Assembly: GCF_002575655.3 (NCBI RefSeq)
Contig: NC_053041.3
Location: 304,205,554-304,269,553, forward strand
Direction of reading: 5' to 3'
Length of the DNA stretch: 64,000 nt
Source: Aegilops tauschii subsp. strangulata
Taxonomy: Eukaryota > Streptophyta > Magnoliopsida > Poales > Poaceae
Both the position numbers and the translations under genes were made by a program. Below the pieces are notes generated by a model. That model saw only the letters and a list, made by a program, of their open reading frames with translations, had not been told where the DNA came from and did no database searches. Within the stretch, counting starts at the first letter, position 1; the number at the start of each line of letters is the position of its first letter. Below are positions 10,528 to 22,463 of this stretch, one piece after another.

Positions 10528-12479
10528 GAATATCCAGGAGGTAGAACCGTCCCAAGGATACTCAATAATTCAAATAATGTAAATGGTTAGTCCATAATAA
10601 TAATAAACATAATCCTCATATGTCACAGGTCATAAAAAAAATCTAGTCTAGCCGTTTCTCCATCCGATGACCGTCACTAGATCCAGTTAACTGTTTTCCA
10701 TCCGAATACCGTTACTAAGATTTAGTTAACCGTGTCTCCATCCGAAAACCATCACTACATCCATCTCAGTCTGTAGTCCTTACCCATGTACATGGCTATC
10801 CAAAAAGATATGACCTCTGCAGAGGGTGTACTCTTTACCCACGAGTAGCGGATTTATTTAGTCCATCGGGACTAATTCCGCCTACGGTCTTTTAATTGAA
10901 AACACGCCTGACCTGCACACACCAGCTTAGCTTACCGGTGTCTGGAATCACCCACAACACCTGTCGAGCCAAACTCTAAGTGGGGAGGCTACAACCTCGA
11001 CGTAGCATGGGATCAAATTTATATACGCGCGCTCTAAGGGGTGCCCCCCTCTCGGTCCCAACCGGAAACACCCATGCCCCCGGACCAGGTGGCATGCCAA
11101 CCGGAGGCCTCCGGTATCTTCCACCATGGCCTCTCTGTACGGTGTGTGCATTGGTAAGGGGTTGTCGACTTACTGAACCGTACCCCGTCTGCGACAGGGA
11201 CAAGTGGTAGTACAAAACAAATAGGGAAGTCACTGAACAAGACTCGACCTACAACCGACTCAGGTGGTCCAAGTATTCTCCGAAAGATTAGCATAACCAA
11301 AATGTTTCCAATCACAGACAGAATCACCGCTCACCAAGCCTCATCATGCCATACCGGACACACTCGTCCCGACGAGGAACTAGGGACAAGCTCGTGTCTA
11401 CCCAACACCACGACTCTCCCGGCTTCCTGCCGGTATGCATGAAAAGCTCGCGAGAATGATCACTATCACCAGCATAACCATTTCTAACAGTAAAGCATCT
11501 CCAAAAAAATGCACTCCTGCGTGTGACTTTATCGTTACATAAAAATAACATAAGCTCCAAGTCAAGTGGTGTTGTAACCGTATCAAAACACCACACAAAA
11601 ATGTTATGCCAGAGTTCAGAAATGCTTGCCTTCAAGAGTATGCAAAGGGTGCACTTTTTTGAAAGCTTTCTCTTCTCTCCAAAATCCTATTTTGAGAAAT
11701 ATTCAAATAACAAATATTTCAAACACTGTACAAAAATTTGTCACAAATATTTTTGAAATAAATCTTATAATAAACTAGATGAAATTTGAGAGAGGTAGGA
11801 AAAAGAGTCAACTCATTTGGAGTTTTATTTTGAAAGTTATGGCCAGTCAAAGATCAGTCAAACTTCTGTTTTTAAATAAAACCAGATAAGAAAACGTTTC
11901 GGGAAAAATACGCTTTTGCAGCAGAGGAGACGTACTCGGGACTTTGCGCTATCACTTAACCAGAGAGGACGGGCGCGCGGGTCACTGACAGTGGGTCCAG
12001 AGGGCCCACTGGTCAGGTTTGACCATTCTTCCCTCTCCCTCCTCTTCTCTGCCGAACGGGAGAGGGACTCCGGCGATCGCCGGTGACAGACGGCGTCTCC
12101 TCGAGGGCACCTGAGGGCAAGGATGGACCCGCCAGACCGGGGCGGTCCTCTCGGTGGTCGCTGGGTCGACGGTGGTGGGAGGAGTCGCCGGCGGCGAGCT
12201 CCGCGGCGGAGGGGGCTACGGGTGAGAAGTGGGTTTTGGGCTCCGGTGGTCTCCGATCGAGGCTGAGGCGCTGGGCAGCTCCGCAAGGACAAGAGGAAGC
12301 GAGTGGTGGCGTTGGATGGGCGGGGGAGTGGCTGGTTGCGGCGAATGGCACCGGAATGCAGCGGCGGCCGAACCGGCTGGAGTTTGGGGAAGATGGCCTC
12401 TCCTGGCCAATCCACTGCTTGGGGAGCTCTAGAGGGAAGGCTGGAGGTCGCCTGAGGTCTTGAACGAGTTCGGGGATCC

Positions 12480-12487
12480 CTTAAATA
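12480..12487 (-). promoter_or_regulatory. Candidate LTR TATA box (LTR 2)
   Basis: Conserved TATTTAAG on the minus strand, the same context as in LTR 1. Confidence 0.35.
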
Positions 12488-13906
12488 GGTGCTCGAGGCT
12501 GGACCGCGGCGACTGTGGATAAGAACGCCGGCGACAGCCGTGCTGTAGCTGCATAGCGACGTGGCGGCGACGAGCGCGTGCCGACGAGCTTCGGGATAAG
12601 CTTGAGCTGTTCATAGGGGCAGCTGGCACGCTGGTGTGGTTTAGGCGGCGCCGTCCATGGCAGAGGCTCACTGCTGACGCCGGCGTGCCGCCAAAAGCTC
12701 TGCCAGCGGTGCTGTAGGGCGCCAGAGGTGGTGTGGAGAGTGGGCGGGGTAGTGCGCGGTTCAGCGGGCGAGCAGGGGCCAGGGACGGGACGCGACGAGG
12801 GCGGCAGTGCGACGCGGCGGCTCAGTGCGCGCGTGCAAAACGTGCGCTCTGGGCGCGCCCAGAGCACGCACGGGACATGCTCGACGAAATGCCAGGGCGG
12901 CCTAGAGTGCGAGGGTGAGGCTGGCAATTAACAGGACTAGGATAGGGATAGCCAGGAGTTTAGTGGACAAGGTTGCTGGGTCAGTGGAACAAGATCATAG
13001 TGCAAACTAGGAAGCATGCCCAAAACTGACTGTGCACACCAAGTGTTCGACAGAATGCTAGGTGCATTTAGGCAACTCTTGGAGTGGCCAAAAGCTCCAG
13101 ATCAGGGTCTCTCTAGATGTAGATGATGCTGGCAAGCTCATTTGAGAAAGACCAGAAACTTGCTAGTGCAAGTTTTGCAAAACTACAGTTTTGGATAGAA
13201 GGAAAGAGATCTCGTTGCATGCACTTAAAATCCTCCATTTGGTCCACTCTCTTGGACTTAAGGGTTTTGCAGGGAGGGCTTTAAGTAGGAAAAAGCTCAG
13301 GGTCACTAGAGCAAAATAAAGTAGGGTTGTAGTACAAATCATCAAATTGGACCAAAATGAAAAAGAGGTTGATTCACTCAAAAGTTTCAAAGAACATCAC
13401 TGGGTTTTGGTATAAAGTTGAATTATATGCATCTACTGACATCTCCAAACACTTGGAAGAATTTTTAAAAGAATATTTAAATAGGTTGTAGTGCAAAAAT
13501 GCCTACTGGACCAGATTGGAAAAGTTGGTGTAGAGCTCAAAATCTCCAATGACCAAAAGATATTTTTGCATAAAAGTGATGTGGAGATATCACATGACAT
13601 CCCAAAATTTTGGTGGAAATTTTAAATGCATTTGCCAAATGGTTGCAGTGCAAACAGGCTCCAAATTCATGAAAAATCATTTTAAAAGAATAAAGCTCAG
13701 GGAAAGGCAAACCTTGCAATTAAATCCACTGAATAAGAATTGTTTTATAGGGACAGCATGCAAGTCCAACAATATTTTTGGAAACTTTTCACTTGAGGTA
13801 AAAACCCTTAAAATAAAAGGGAAAAAACTAGCCAAATGGAAAAGTTTAATTTCCTGTCAAAATTTTAATCAATAAAACAAGCTCAAAATTTTGGGGTGTC
13901 ACAACA

Positions 13907-13920
13907 CTACCCCCCTTAAG
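13907..13920 (-). other. Polypurine tract, right unit
   Basis: Same CTTAAGGGGGGTAG motif beside LTR 2. Confidence 0.7.
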
Positions 13921-14467
13921 AAAAATCTTGTCCTCGAGATTTGTTAAAAGTAGTTTTGAAGAAACATTGCTCTTACTAAAAGAAATCATTCAATTGTGCA
14001 AAAAAAAGCGGCTACAGCGAGAGGACAATAAGTGTTGTAAACCACAGTGTGGTACACTGGCGTAGCATGGAAAAATCCATGGGTGGGGGAAAACGAGATA
14101 TTTCTACGTGGATACAGTAATTCAGAATAAATTCTAAATTACTAAAACACGCTGGTCATACCCGAGATCACAGTGCTCTCTCTGGCTGACAGGTGGACCC
14201 GGGGTCCACTGTCGGCCTCTTCTTCTACATCTGGCTCTCTCTTCTCCCTCGCGTGCTCTCCCGCGCTCCCTCCACCGGCGACGCCTAGCGCGTAGGGCAT
14301 CTAGGCCGTACTGCGGTAGTGCGTGGCGTGCTAGCTGCCGGTGCAGCGTGCACTCACCTCGCGGGCCAGTGAACTGTCGGCACTGCTCGCGGACTTGCCT
14401 CTGAACACCGGCGATCGGGCGACGAGTGGCGCTGGTGGACCTCGCCCACCGTACACCGATCTCGTGC

Positions 14468-14475
14468 TATAAAAT
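14468..14475 (+). promoter_or_regulatory. TATA box of the micropeptide gene, right unit
   Basis: TATAAAAT, 101 bp upstream of the ATG at 14576, as in the left unit. Confidence 0.5.
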
Positions 14476-14575
14476 GGTCGTGGTGCTTCCTTCTTCTTCC
14501 TCACACCTGGCCTCGCTTCTACTTCTCCCTCCTTCTCCTCCATTGCTGTTAGCAGGAGCTCGAGACGAGGCTCTA

Positions 14576-14737
14576 ATGGCGGAGGCGATGCCGGACTGGT
14601 ATGTGGTCCTGGTGTGTGGAGGTTTGGCGGTGCTGCTGGGGTTATCCGTGCTCTTGTGCGCGATGATCCTGGATGATCGTCGTGATCCTGCCGCTCGAGT
14701 GCTAGCTCTTCGCGGTGGCGACGATCACGAGGATTAG
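14576..14737 (+). CDS. 53-aa single-pass membrane micropeptide (right unit)
   Basis: Same start (MAEAMPDWYVVLVCGG), hydrophobic helix and TATA spacing as the 6976-7137 copy, with one terminal residue change (GGDDHED). Both copies are intact. Because the two units duplicated recently, this is weak evidence for selection. Confidence 0.45.
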   Translation: MAEAMPDWYVVLVCGGLAVLLGLSVLLCAMILDDRRDPAARVLALRGGDDHED

Positions 14738-15166
14738 GTGCGGCGTCGAGTGCTGACTGCTGTCGGTGTGCTGGGGCAACTCGCGCCCTAATGATTACTC
14801 GCAAATCTCTCTTACTGAGACTGCGGTATCCTCGAGTGTGATCAGTTAGGTGCAAAAAAAATGTGTACGAGGATTTGGAAATAGCGCACGAGGTCGAGAG
14901 GTTGCGGTTGTGAATCTGCTGTCAGGGTGCTGCGCGAATAAAAATCTATGTCGTGAAGATAAATACGCTGCAGCAACTCGGGGAAAGAAAAACTCACTAC
15001 AAAATTTTTATCGCGAGCGAAAAAAATTTAGTTAAAACAAAATCAATAGCAGCAAAATTGCCCACATAATTGAAACCAAAAACCCGATCCGTAGCACAAA
15101 TTTGGGTACCACGCACAAGTTACAACATGTAAATAAAGACTGGGACAACAAACACAGCGGTGATGT

Positions 15167-15712
15167 TTACAAAGAAAATGGCAAAAGGACAGGGTCCTGA
15201 GAAAACGCCTCTGGCACTGGGGCACACTCTTCTTCTATCGGGGGAAGTGGGTTGACCAGTCGATGAATGCGCCTCTCCTGGTCAGGCCTCAGTGGTCTGC
15301 CAATAGCGATCCGAGGATTTAAATCAGCGAGGGTCTGGAGATAACCCATTACTCGCTGAGTCAAACGCTCCTGGGCGATAACGTACTGAGCAAGGTCGGC
15401 CAGTACTGGATCTCTCTCAATTCTTCCACCGGGAAAAGATGCAACTTCTCCGGGTGCTGCACGACTCGGAAAATAATAATATCCTCGTTCGCTGGCATAG
15501 GGCACCGTGAAACGGAGACGAGCGAGCGCCTCGTACGCAGCAGCTTCTATGGCCATATGCGGAGTCGGCATGGATTTTCCCACGAAGGAAACTTCCGTTG
15601 GGTCTTGGTTTGGGTATGCGGGAGGGATGTGCACCACTGCCCAATACTTCGAGGTGGATGGGGTGATCCTCGATTTGAGCAACTCATACTAGGGTGGATG
15701 GGTGGCACTCAT
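15167..15712 (-). pseudogene. Retroelement cargo ORF B, dsRBD-like fold (right unit)
   Basis: Near-identical to 7567-8112, with one residue change (AAYEAL for AAHEAL) in the putative helix. The TAG after MSATHPP is retained (15689-15691), so the start of the undisturbed frame is the next ATG (15682). TATA box at 15866-15873. Confidence 0.5.
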
Positions 15713-15865
15713 GGTACTGCAGGTAAAGTCCCACAATAATCTAACAAAACTACCCGGGGTTGCGTCTGGGGTTCTCAGGTAAATACTGGGGGTCGGCATG
15801 GCAAGGAAATGGCTGTGAGCGTTGGGCACAATGTGAGGGGTACTCGGCAAGGTCACGAGGTGGCC

Positions 15866-15873
15866 TTTATATA
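15866..15873 (-). promoter_or_regulatory. TATA box of ORF B, right unit
   Basis: TATATAAA on the minus strand in the same position relative to the ORF as in the left unit. Confidence 0.5.
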
Positions 15874-16190
15874 GCATTGGGGCTGGGTTATCCACCATGG
15901 TGAAGTGTAACTGGTTGTTGATCCTGTTCTCGGGTCAAAGCCACATATATACATATCACATAAATGTGACGCATTACTGTGGGTGCCGTCGGGGTTGGTC
16001 TTAGTAGCTGCGCCCGAAATTTTAAAATGCAACTGTACGCTAACGTACATATGCTTAGCTACTACTCCAAAAAAATAGGGACGCACAAGCAGACAACATT
16101 AAATAAAAGCGATACAAGGTCACACCGTTACAAGCGGAGGTAAACTAAGGCTCGATACTACTCGAGCGACTTAGTCCACTTCGTTAATTT

Positions 16191-16964
16191 CTAAGTGGGC
16201 TGGCCTGGCGGATGCCGAGGTTTCTCCACGGTTTTCACCGTCGGGATTAGCTGGTAGGGGTTGAGGGGCTGCAGGGTCGGGGAAGTGGTGATGACCATCG
16301 CGGGGGTTGCTGGCCACAATCCCGTTGGAACGGGTTCCCAAAAGACGTCGAAGTGCTTCTGGGGACACCAAAGCACTCTGTTGATGGCTGGGGCAGACCT
16401 CAGGGGATCGATTGGGTGTCCGAACAGCACGACTGGGTTGTCGGCGTGGGGCTCCGTTTCTCCTCTCGTCGGGGCTCGGCGAACCAGTTGTCCACGAGCT
16501 GCGATCAGATCAAGGGTGACTTGATCGAACAGTTGCTCTAGTGCGCTTACATAGCGCACCAGGTGCAATAGTGCAGGGTCTGTCTCGTGATCTCCGTTGG
16601 CAACCTGGGGCGGCCTACCATACCCGTCACGACTGGGGTAGTAGTAGAACGAGCAACAGTTAACTCTGGGCGACAAGTGCCGGAGTTGGACTATAGCTTC
16701 TCGGGCTGCCAGTTGGATGGCTTGTGGCTCAAAGGAAGTTGTCCTTCCAGTGAACCTGTAGGGGCGTTCTGGCGACAGACCCCTACCGTAAATGTGCACC
16801 GTGGCCCAGTACTGACGGCTCTCACCGTACATGGGTCCTTGGTACACAACATATTAAGGAGGCTCTTCTAAAGCATAGGCACGGCGGGTGAGGTTTGCGA
16901 GCACGGTCACAAAACCTCCAAGGTTGGTCGCTGTGGTCTCATTGTGAACAATGGGGCCAGGCAT
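16191..16964 (-). pseudogene. Retroelement cargo ORF A (right unit, longer intact frame)
   Basis: 218 codons are open from 16847. The ATG at 16964 opens the same frame but TAA (16854-16856) intervenes. The protein has YWATVHIYGRG, then TSFEPQAIQLAAREAIVQLRHL, FYYYPSRDG, DPALLHLVRYVSALEQLFDQV and a Pro-rich C-terminal half. The first two blocks align with ORF B (WA-V-HI, then A-AA-EA---LR), so A and B are tandem paralogues. A short dsRNA-binding-like domain plus a helical segment is my reading. No enzyme motif is seen. Confidence 0.5.
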
Positions 16965-17014
16965 CGTGGCTTGGTTTGGGGAAAGGGCTGTGCTGTGTTG
17001 AGGCTAGCGTGCCC

Positions 17015-17022
17015 TTTTTATA
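17015..17022 (-). promoter_or_regulatory. TATA box of ORF A, right unit
   Basis: TATAAAAA on the minus strand, 58 bp upstream of the ATG at 16964. Confidence 0.5.
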
Positions 17023-17259
17023 GGAAAAGGGGACGGAGTCTTCCTTCACACGCTTCCGAATGAGACGGGTTGGGTGTCGGTCACTGGCGCGTGATCGACG
17101 GGCTAGGCTGATAGGTTGGGCACCGTCCGCCGAAAGGCGTCGGGTCACTGTGGGGCTATCTTACGCGAGAAGCTTGGCCGGGGCTAGGTTAAGGTCTGGT
17201 GGTTTGGTTAACCTAGGTTTATTGACCTGGCTAAGATAGGATTAGCCAATGGTCAGCCT

Positions 17260-17272
17260 GGCTCTAATACCA
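17260..17272 (-). other. Primer binding site, right unit
   Basis: Same TGGTATTAGAGCC next to LTR 3, confirming LTR 3 as the 5' LTR. Confidence 0.75.
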
Positions 17273-17863
17273 AGTCTGTCACGACCGGATTTTTGGGATA
17301 TTAATTTCCCAGAAAAACGGCCTTTGTGCTCACCAGCCCCAGGATTACTGTTAGCTGATGAGGCATCAACTTGATACAAGAATTCCAAGCAAGGTACAAA
17401 ATATGTAGTACAAGACCATTGTGGCCTAGGAGTACAACACTTGGTTTCTAATGGTTGATGGCGGAAGCGGTTTGTGATTCATCTGCGTCTATGGGACTCC
17501 ATTTCCCACAAGAACAGTTGACCAGGATAACTCCTATCTTCGCGAGGCTGCTATCACCATTGCGTAGGTTCCGGGGCTGTCGTCGTAATGCTTATCTCCA
17601 AGCAAGGAATCTGGCCAAGACAATAGCCAGGGACAAGCCAGTGAGTACGTTTGAATGTACTCGCAAACATTAAGAACACGGGTATAATATAACAAGGGGG
17701 TAATCATGCTCAGAAATATTTATGATCATGACGTCAGTCCCGAATTAAACGAAAAGCTGTGATGCACGCATGCGGGAAAAATATGAACATGCAATACGGG
17801 AGTAGGAATAGAATGCACTGACCGAGTGTTTGAAATGACTCCTCGAAAAGGTGCAAATAAATT

Positions 17864-18128
17864 AACAATGTCGCAGTCGGGCGTCTGAGCGACACCACAT
17901 AAAGGGCTTATAAAGAAATAAGTAAATAATAAGCATGCCACAGTCGGGCGTCTGAGCGACACCACATAAAGGGCTTATAAAGGATGAATAAATAACAAAC
18001 ATGCCGTAGTCGGGCGTCTGAGCGACGCCACATAAAGGACTTATATAAGAATAAAAGAATAGTAAACATGCCGCAGTCGGGCGTCTGAGCGACGCCACAT
18101 AAAGGGCTTATATAAGAATAAACACAGT
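17864..18128. repeat. 4 x ~67-bp tandem repeat in LTR 3
   Basis: Same array, with LTR 3-specific changes (GTCGCAG and GCCGTAG in two units). The copy number is conserved at four. Confidence 0.85.
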
Positions 18129-20080
18129 GAATATCCAGGAGGTAGAACCGTCCCAAGGATACTCAATAATTCAAATAATGTAAATGGTTAGTCCATAATA
18201 ATAATAAACATAATCCTCATATGTCACAGGTCATAAACAAAATCTAATCTAGCCGTTTCTCCATCCGATGACCGTCACTAGATCCAGTTAACCGTTTTCC
18301 ATCCGAATACCGTTACGAAGATTTAGTTAACCGTGTCTCCATCCGAAAACCGTCACTAGATCCATCTCAGTCTGTAGTCCTTACCCATGTACATGGCTAT
18401 CCAAAAAGATATGACCTCTGTAGAGGGTGTACTCTTTACCCACGAGTAGCGGATTTATTTAGTCCATCAGGACTAATTCCACCTACGGTCTTTTAATTGA
18501 AAACACGCCTGACCTGCACACACCAGCTTAGCTTACCGGTGTCTGGAATCACCCACAACACCTGTCGAGCCAAACTCTAAGTGGGGAGGCTACAACCTCG
18601 ACGTAGCATGGGATCAAATTTATATACACGCGCTCTAAGGGGTGCCCCCCTCTCGGTCCCAACCGGAAACACCCATGCCCCCGGACCAGGTGGCATGCCT
18701 ACCGGAGGCCTCCGGTATCTTCCACCATGGCCTCTCTGTACGGTGTGTGCTTTGGTAAGGGGTTGTCGACTTACTGAACCGTACCCCGTCTGCGACAGGG
18801 ACAAGTGGTAGTACAAAACAAATAGGGAAGTCACTGAACAAGACTCGACCTACGACCGACTCAGGTGGTCCAAGTATTCTCCAAAAGATTAGCATAACCA
18901 AAATGTTTCCAATCACAGACAGAATCACCGCTCACCAATCCTCATCATGCCATACCGGACACACTCGTCCCGACGAGGAACTAGGGACAAGCTCGTGTCT
19001 ACCCAAGACCACGAATCTCCCGGCTTCCTGCCGGTATGCATGAAAAGCTCGCGAGAATGATCACTATCACCAGCATAACCATTTCTAACAGTAAAGCATC
19101 TCCAAAAAAATGCACTCCTGCGTGTGACTTTACCGTTACATAAAGATAACATAAGCTCCAAGTCAAGTGGTGTTCTAACCGTATCAAAACACCACACAAA
19201 AATGTTATGCCAGAGTTCAGAAATGCTTGCCTTCAAGAGTATGCAAAGGGTGCACTTTTTTGAAAGCTTTCTCTTCTCTCCAAAATCCTATTTTGAGAAA
19301 TATTCAAATAACAAATATTTCAAACACAGTACAAAAAGTTGTCTCAAATATTTTTGAAATAAATCTTATAATAAACTAGATGAAATTTAAGAGATGTAGG
19401 AAATAGAATCAACTCATTTGGGGTTTTATTTTGAAAGTTATAGCCAGTCAAAGATCAGTCAAACTTCTGTTTTTAAATAAAACCAGATAAGAAAACGTTT
19501 CGGAAAATATACGCTTTCGCAGCAGAGGAGACGTACTCGGGACTTTGCGCTATCACTTAACCAGAGAGGACGGGCGCGCGGGTCACTGACAGTGGGTCTA
19601 GAGGGCCCACTGGTCAGGTTTGACCATTCTTCCCTCTCCCTCCTCTTCTCTGCCGAACGGGAGCGGGACTTCGGCGATCGCCGGTGACAGACGGTGGCTC
19701 CTCGAGGGCACCTGAGGGCAAAGATGGACCCGCCAGACCGGGGCGGTCCTCTCGGTGGTCGCTGGGTCGACGGTGGTGGGAGGAGTCGCCGGCGGCGAGC
19801 TTCGCGGCGGAGGGGGCTACGGGTGAGAAGTGGGTTTTGGGCTCCGTTGGTCTCCGATCGAGGCTGAGGCGCTGGGCAGCTCCGCAAGGACAAGAGGAAG
19901 CGAGTGGTGGCGCTGGATGGGCGGGGGAGTGGCTGGTTTTGGCGAATGGCACCGGAATGCAGCGGCGGCCGAACCGGTCGGAGTTTGGGGAAGATGGCCT
20001 CTCCCGGGCAATCCACTGCTTGGGGAGCTCTAGAGGGAAGGCTGGAGGTCGCATGAGGTCTTGAACGAGTTCAGGGATCC

Positions 20081-20088
20081 CTTAAATA
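20081..20088 (-). promoter_or_regulatory. Candidate LTR TATA box (LTR 3, the 5' LTR)
   Basis: Conserved TATTTAAG on the minus strand. This is the copy that would drive the original element. Confidence 0.35.
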
Positions 20089-21506
20089 GGCGCTCGAGGC
20101 TGGACCACGGCGGCTGTGGATCCGAACGCCGGCGACAGCCGTGCTGTAGCTGCAGAGCGACGTGGCGGCGACGAGCGTGTGCCGACGAGCTTCGGGATAA
20201 GCTTGAGCTGTTCATAGGGGCAGCTGGCGCGCTGGTGTGGTTTGGGCGGCACCGTCCATGGCAGAGGCTCGCTGCCGATGCCGGCGTGCCGCCAAAAGCT
20301 CTGCCAGTGGTGCTGTAGGGCGCCAGAGGTGGCGTGGAGAGTGGGCGGGGTAGTGCGCGGTTCAGCGGGCAAGCAGGGGCCAGGGACGGGACGCGACGAG
20401 GGCGGCAGTGCGACGCGGCGGCTCAGTGCACGCGCGTGCAAAACGTGCGCTCTGGGCACGCCTAGAGCACGCATGGGACATGCTCGACGAAATGCCAGGG
20501 CGGCCTAGAGTGCGAGGGTGAGGCTGGCAATTAACAGGACTAGGATAGGGATAGGCAGGAATTTAGTGGACAAGGTTGCTGGGTCAGTGGAACAAGATCA
20601 TAGTGCAAACTAGGAAGCATGCCCAAACCTGACTGTGCACACCAAGTGTTCGACAGAATGCTAGGTGCATTTAGGCAACTCTTGGAGTGGCCAAAATCTC
20701 CAGATCAGGGTCTCTCTAGATGTAGATGATGCTGGCAAGCTCATTTGAGAAAGACTAGAAACTTGCTAGTGCAAGTTTTGCAAAACTACAGTTTTGGACA
20801 GAAGGAAAGAGGTCTCATTGCATGCACTTAAAATCCTCCATTTGGTCCACTCTCCTGGACTTAAGGGTTTTGAAGGGAGGGCTTTAAGTAGGAAAAAGCT
20901 CAGGGTCACTAGAGCAAAATAAAGTAGGGTTGCAGTACAAATCATCAAATTGGACCAGAATGAAAAAGAGGTTGATTCACTCAAAAGTTTCAAAGAACAT
21001 CAGTGGGTTTTGGTATAAAGTTGAATTATATGCATCTACTGACATCTCCAAACACTTGGAAGAATTTTTAAAAGAATATTTAAATAGGTTGTAGTGCAAA
21101 AATGCCTACTGGACCAGATTGGAAAAGTTGGTGTAGAGCTCAAAATCTCCAATGACCAAAAGATATTTTTGCATAAAAGTGATGTGGAGATATCACATGA
21201 CATCCCCAAATTTTGGTGGAAATTTTAAATGCATTTGCCAAATGGTTGCAATGCAAACAGGCTCTAAATTCATGAAAAATCATTTTAAAAGAATAAAGCT
21301 CAGGGAAAGGCAAACCTTGCAATTAAATCCATTGAATAAGAATTGTTTTATAGAGAGAGCATGCAAGTCCAACAATATTTTTGGAAAGTTTTCACTTGAG
21401 GTAAAAACCCTTAAAATAAAAGGGAAAAAACTAGCCAAATGGAAAAGTTTAATTTCCTGTCAAAATTTTAATCAATAAAACAAGCTCAAAATTTTGGGGT
21501 GTCACA

Positions 21507-21511
21507 GCTTG
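21507..21511. other. Target site duplication, right copy
   Basis: GCTTG directly follows GGTGTCACA. With the left copy it shows that the three-LTR array has the boundaries of a single integration. Confidence 0.85.
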
Positions 21512-21776
21512 TCAGCATGGCTTGTGGTGTCAACTTCTACTGGTTCAGCAAAGAAGTCATGGTCTTGAGGCGGCGGACCATTAAGCATGGCATCAACATT
21601 GGCTTCTTCCGGATCTGGAGTCTTTTCCGGTTCAATCACCACATTATCATCAGCCGGCTTATTTAGTCGAGCCTTCTTGCTGGGTCTTGGCTTGGCACTG
21701 AAAAGAACAAATATAAAAGGTAAAGATATGGTGTCAAACATAAGGCATTGAAAATAAAATTAAAAGTATGACTCAC

Positions 21777-22403
21777 CCAGGAACTGTCTTGAGGGGTGGA
21801 AGCTTGGTGGCTGATGACTCGCCAGCAGATGAATGGGAAGTACCCTGATAATTTGAATCAGACGGGTTAAGAGGCTGACGGAAACAACCCCCCTTGGGGC
21901 AAGAAGTGTCAAGAGTATAAGAGACCTCTGATCGGCATTTCCGAACTGGAGTATTCGGTAAACCGGCGGAGGTAACTACCTGGCCGCTGTGCCGGGTTGT
22001 GCGGCGAGCTTCGTGTTGCTGTGTCTTCAAAAGAAAGTTTGGGTCCAAGTAAGCAAGGGGTGAGAAAAATTTACTTCTGAGTCCGGATTAGCGAGGTTGG
22101 CGGAGGATCTGAACCGGAGGAAAGGATAATTACCTCTACGTCATCGGCTTGACTGCTTTCAGCGTCATCCTAATAATAATCATTGTCAATGAGGTGTATG
22201 AAAAATGAACCAAGAGAATCAAGTTCTACCTCTGAGTCCGGATTAGCCACATCGGCATCAGCATTTGGTTCGGAAGACGCAGTGGTTCTTTTCTTGGCAG
22301 GTTTTTTAACAACCTTGGTCTTCGGGCGAAGTGGCTTTGCTGGTTTGTCTTGTGGTTTTGCCGGTTTATCCTGTGGTTTTTTCTTCCAGAACGGATCATC
22401 ACC
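21777..22403 (-). pseudogene. Low-complexity exons of the antisense gene (Lys/Pro-rich then acidic)
   Basis: Three short exons are supported by splice signals: 22230-22403 (acceptor TTTGCCAG, donor GTAGAA), 22134-22169 (acceptor TTATTAG, donor GTAATT) and 21777-22024 (acceptor TTTGAAG, donor GTGAGT). The first encodes GDDPFWKKKPQDKPAKP with a repeated PQDKPAKP unit and many lysines, suggesting a basic tail or nuclear signal. The third is Ser/Thr-rich with Cys-Pro-Lys-Gly. The text GAGTCCGGATTAGC recurs at about 22083 and 22236, a duplicated exon end. Confidence 0.5.
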
Positions 22404-22463
22404 CTGGCAAACATGAAGAAAAATTTGAGAGTATTTCAAGGGATTAAGCTGAAAGAAAATAAG

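Larger units (their letters stand above)
9676..13903 (-). repeat. LTR 2 (middle, shared) of the tandem element
   Basis: 4228 bp. It serves both as 5' LTR of the left unit (primer site adjoining at 9659-9671) and as 3' LTR of the right unit (purine tract adjoining at 13907-13920). It matches LTR 1 at almost all sites where LTR 3 differs, from about 90 bp into the LTR onward, so it is a copy of the LTR 1 type. Confidence 0.85.
2074..21506 (-). mobile_element. LARD-like non-autonomous LTR element in tandem form: LTR-int-LTR-int-LTR
   Basis: Three LTRs of 4228-4230 bp alternate with two internal domains (6304-9675 and 13904-17276). The whole is flanked by GCTTG target duplications (2069-2073, 21507-21511). 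The ends are TGTCAC...GTGTCACA. The primer site and purine tract orient the element on the minus strand, so the left LTR is the 3' one. Internal domains contain no gag, protease, reverse transcriptase, RNase H or integrase. Size and emptiness match the published LARD/Sukkula class (LTR about 4.5 kb, internal about 3.5 kb), but the sequence identity to Sukkula is unverified. Confidence 0.85.
17277..21506 (-). repeat. LTR 3 (right, 5' LTR) of the tandem element
   Basis: 4230 bp and the most diverged of the three. It carries many single-base differences shared by neither LTR 1 nor LTR 2, for example GAGGCATCAAC where the others have GAGGCACCAAC, and a broken copy of the 20-bp GC palindrome. It defines the outer right boundary with the GCTTG duplication. 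Confidence 0.85.
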
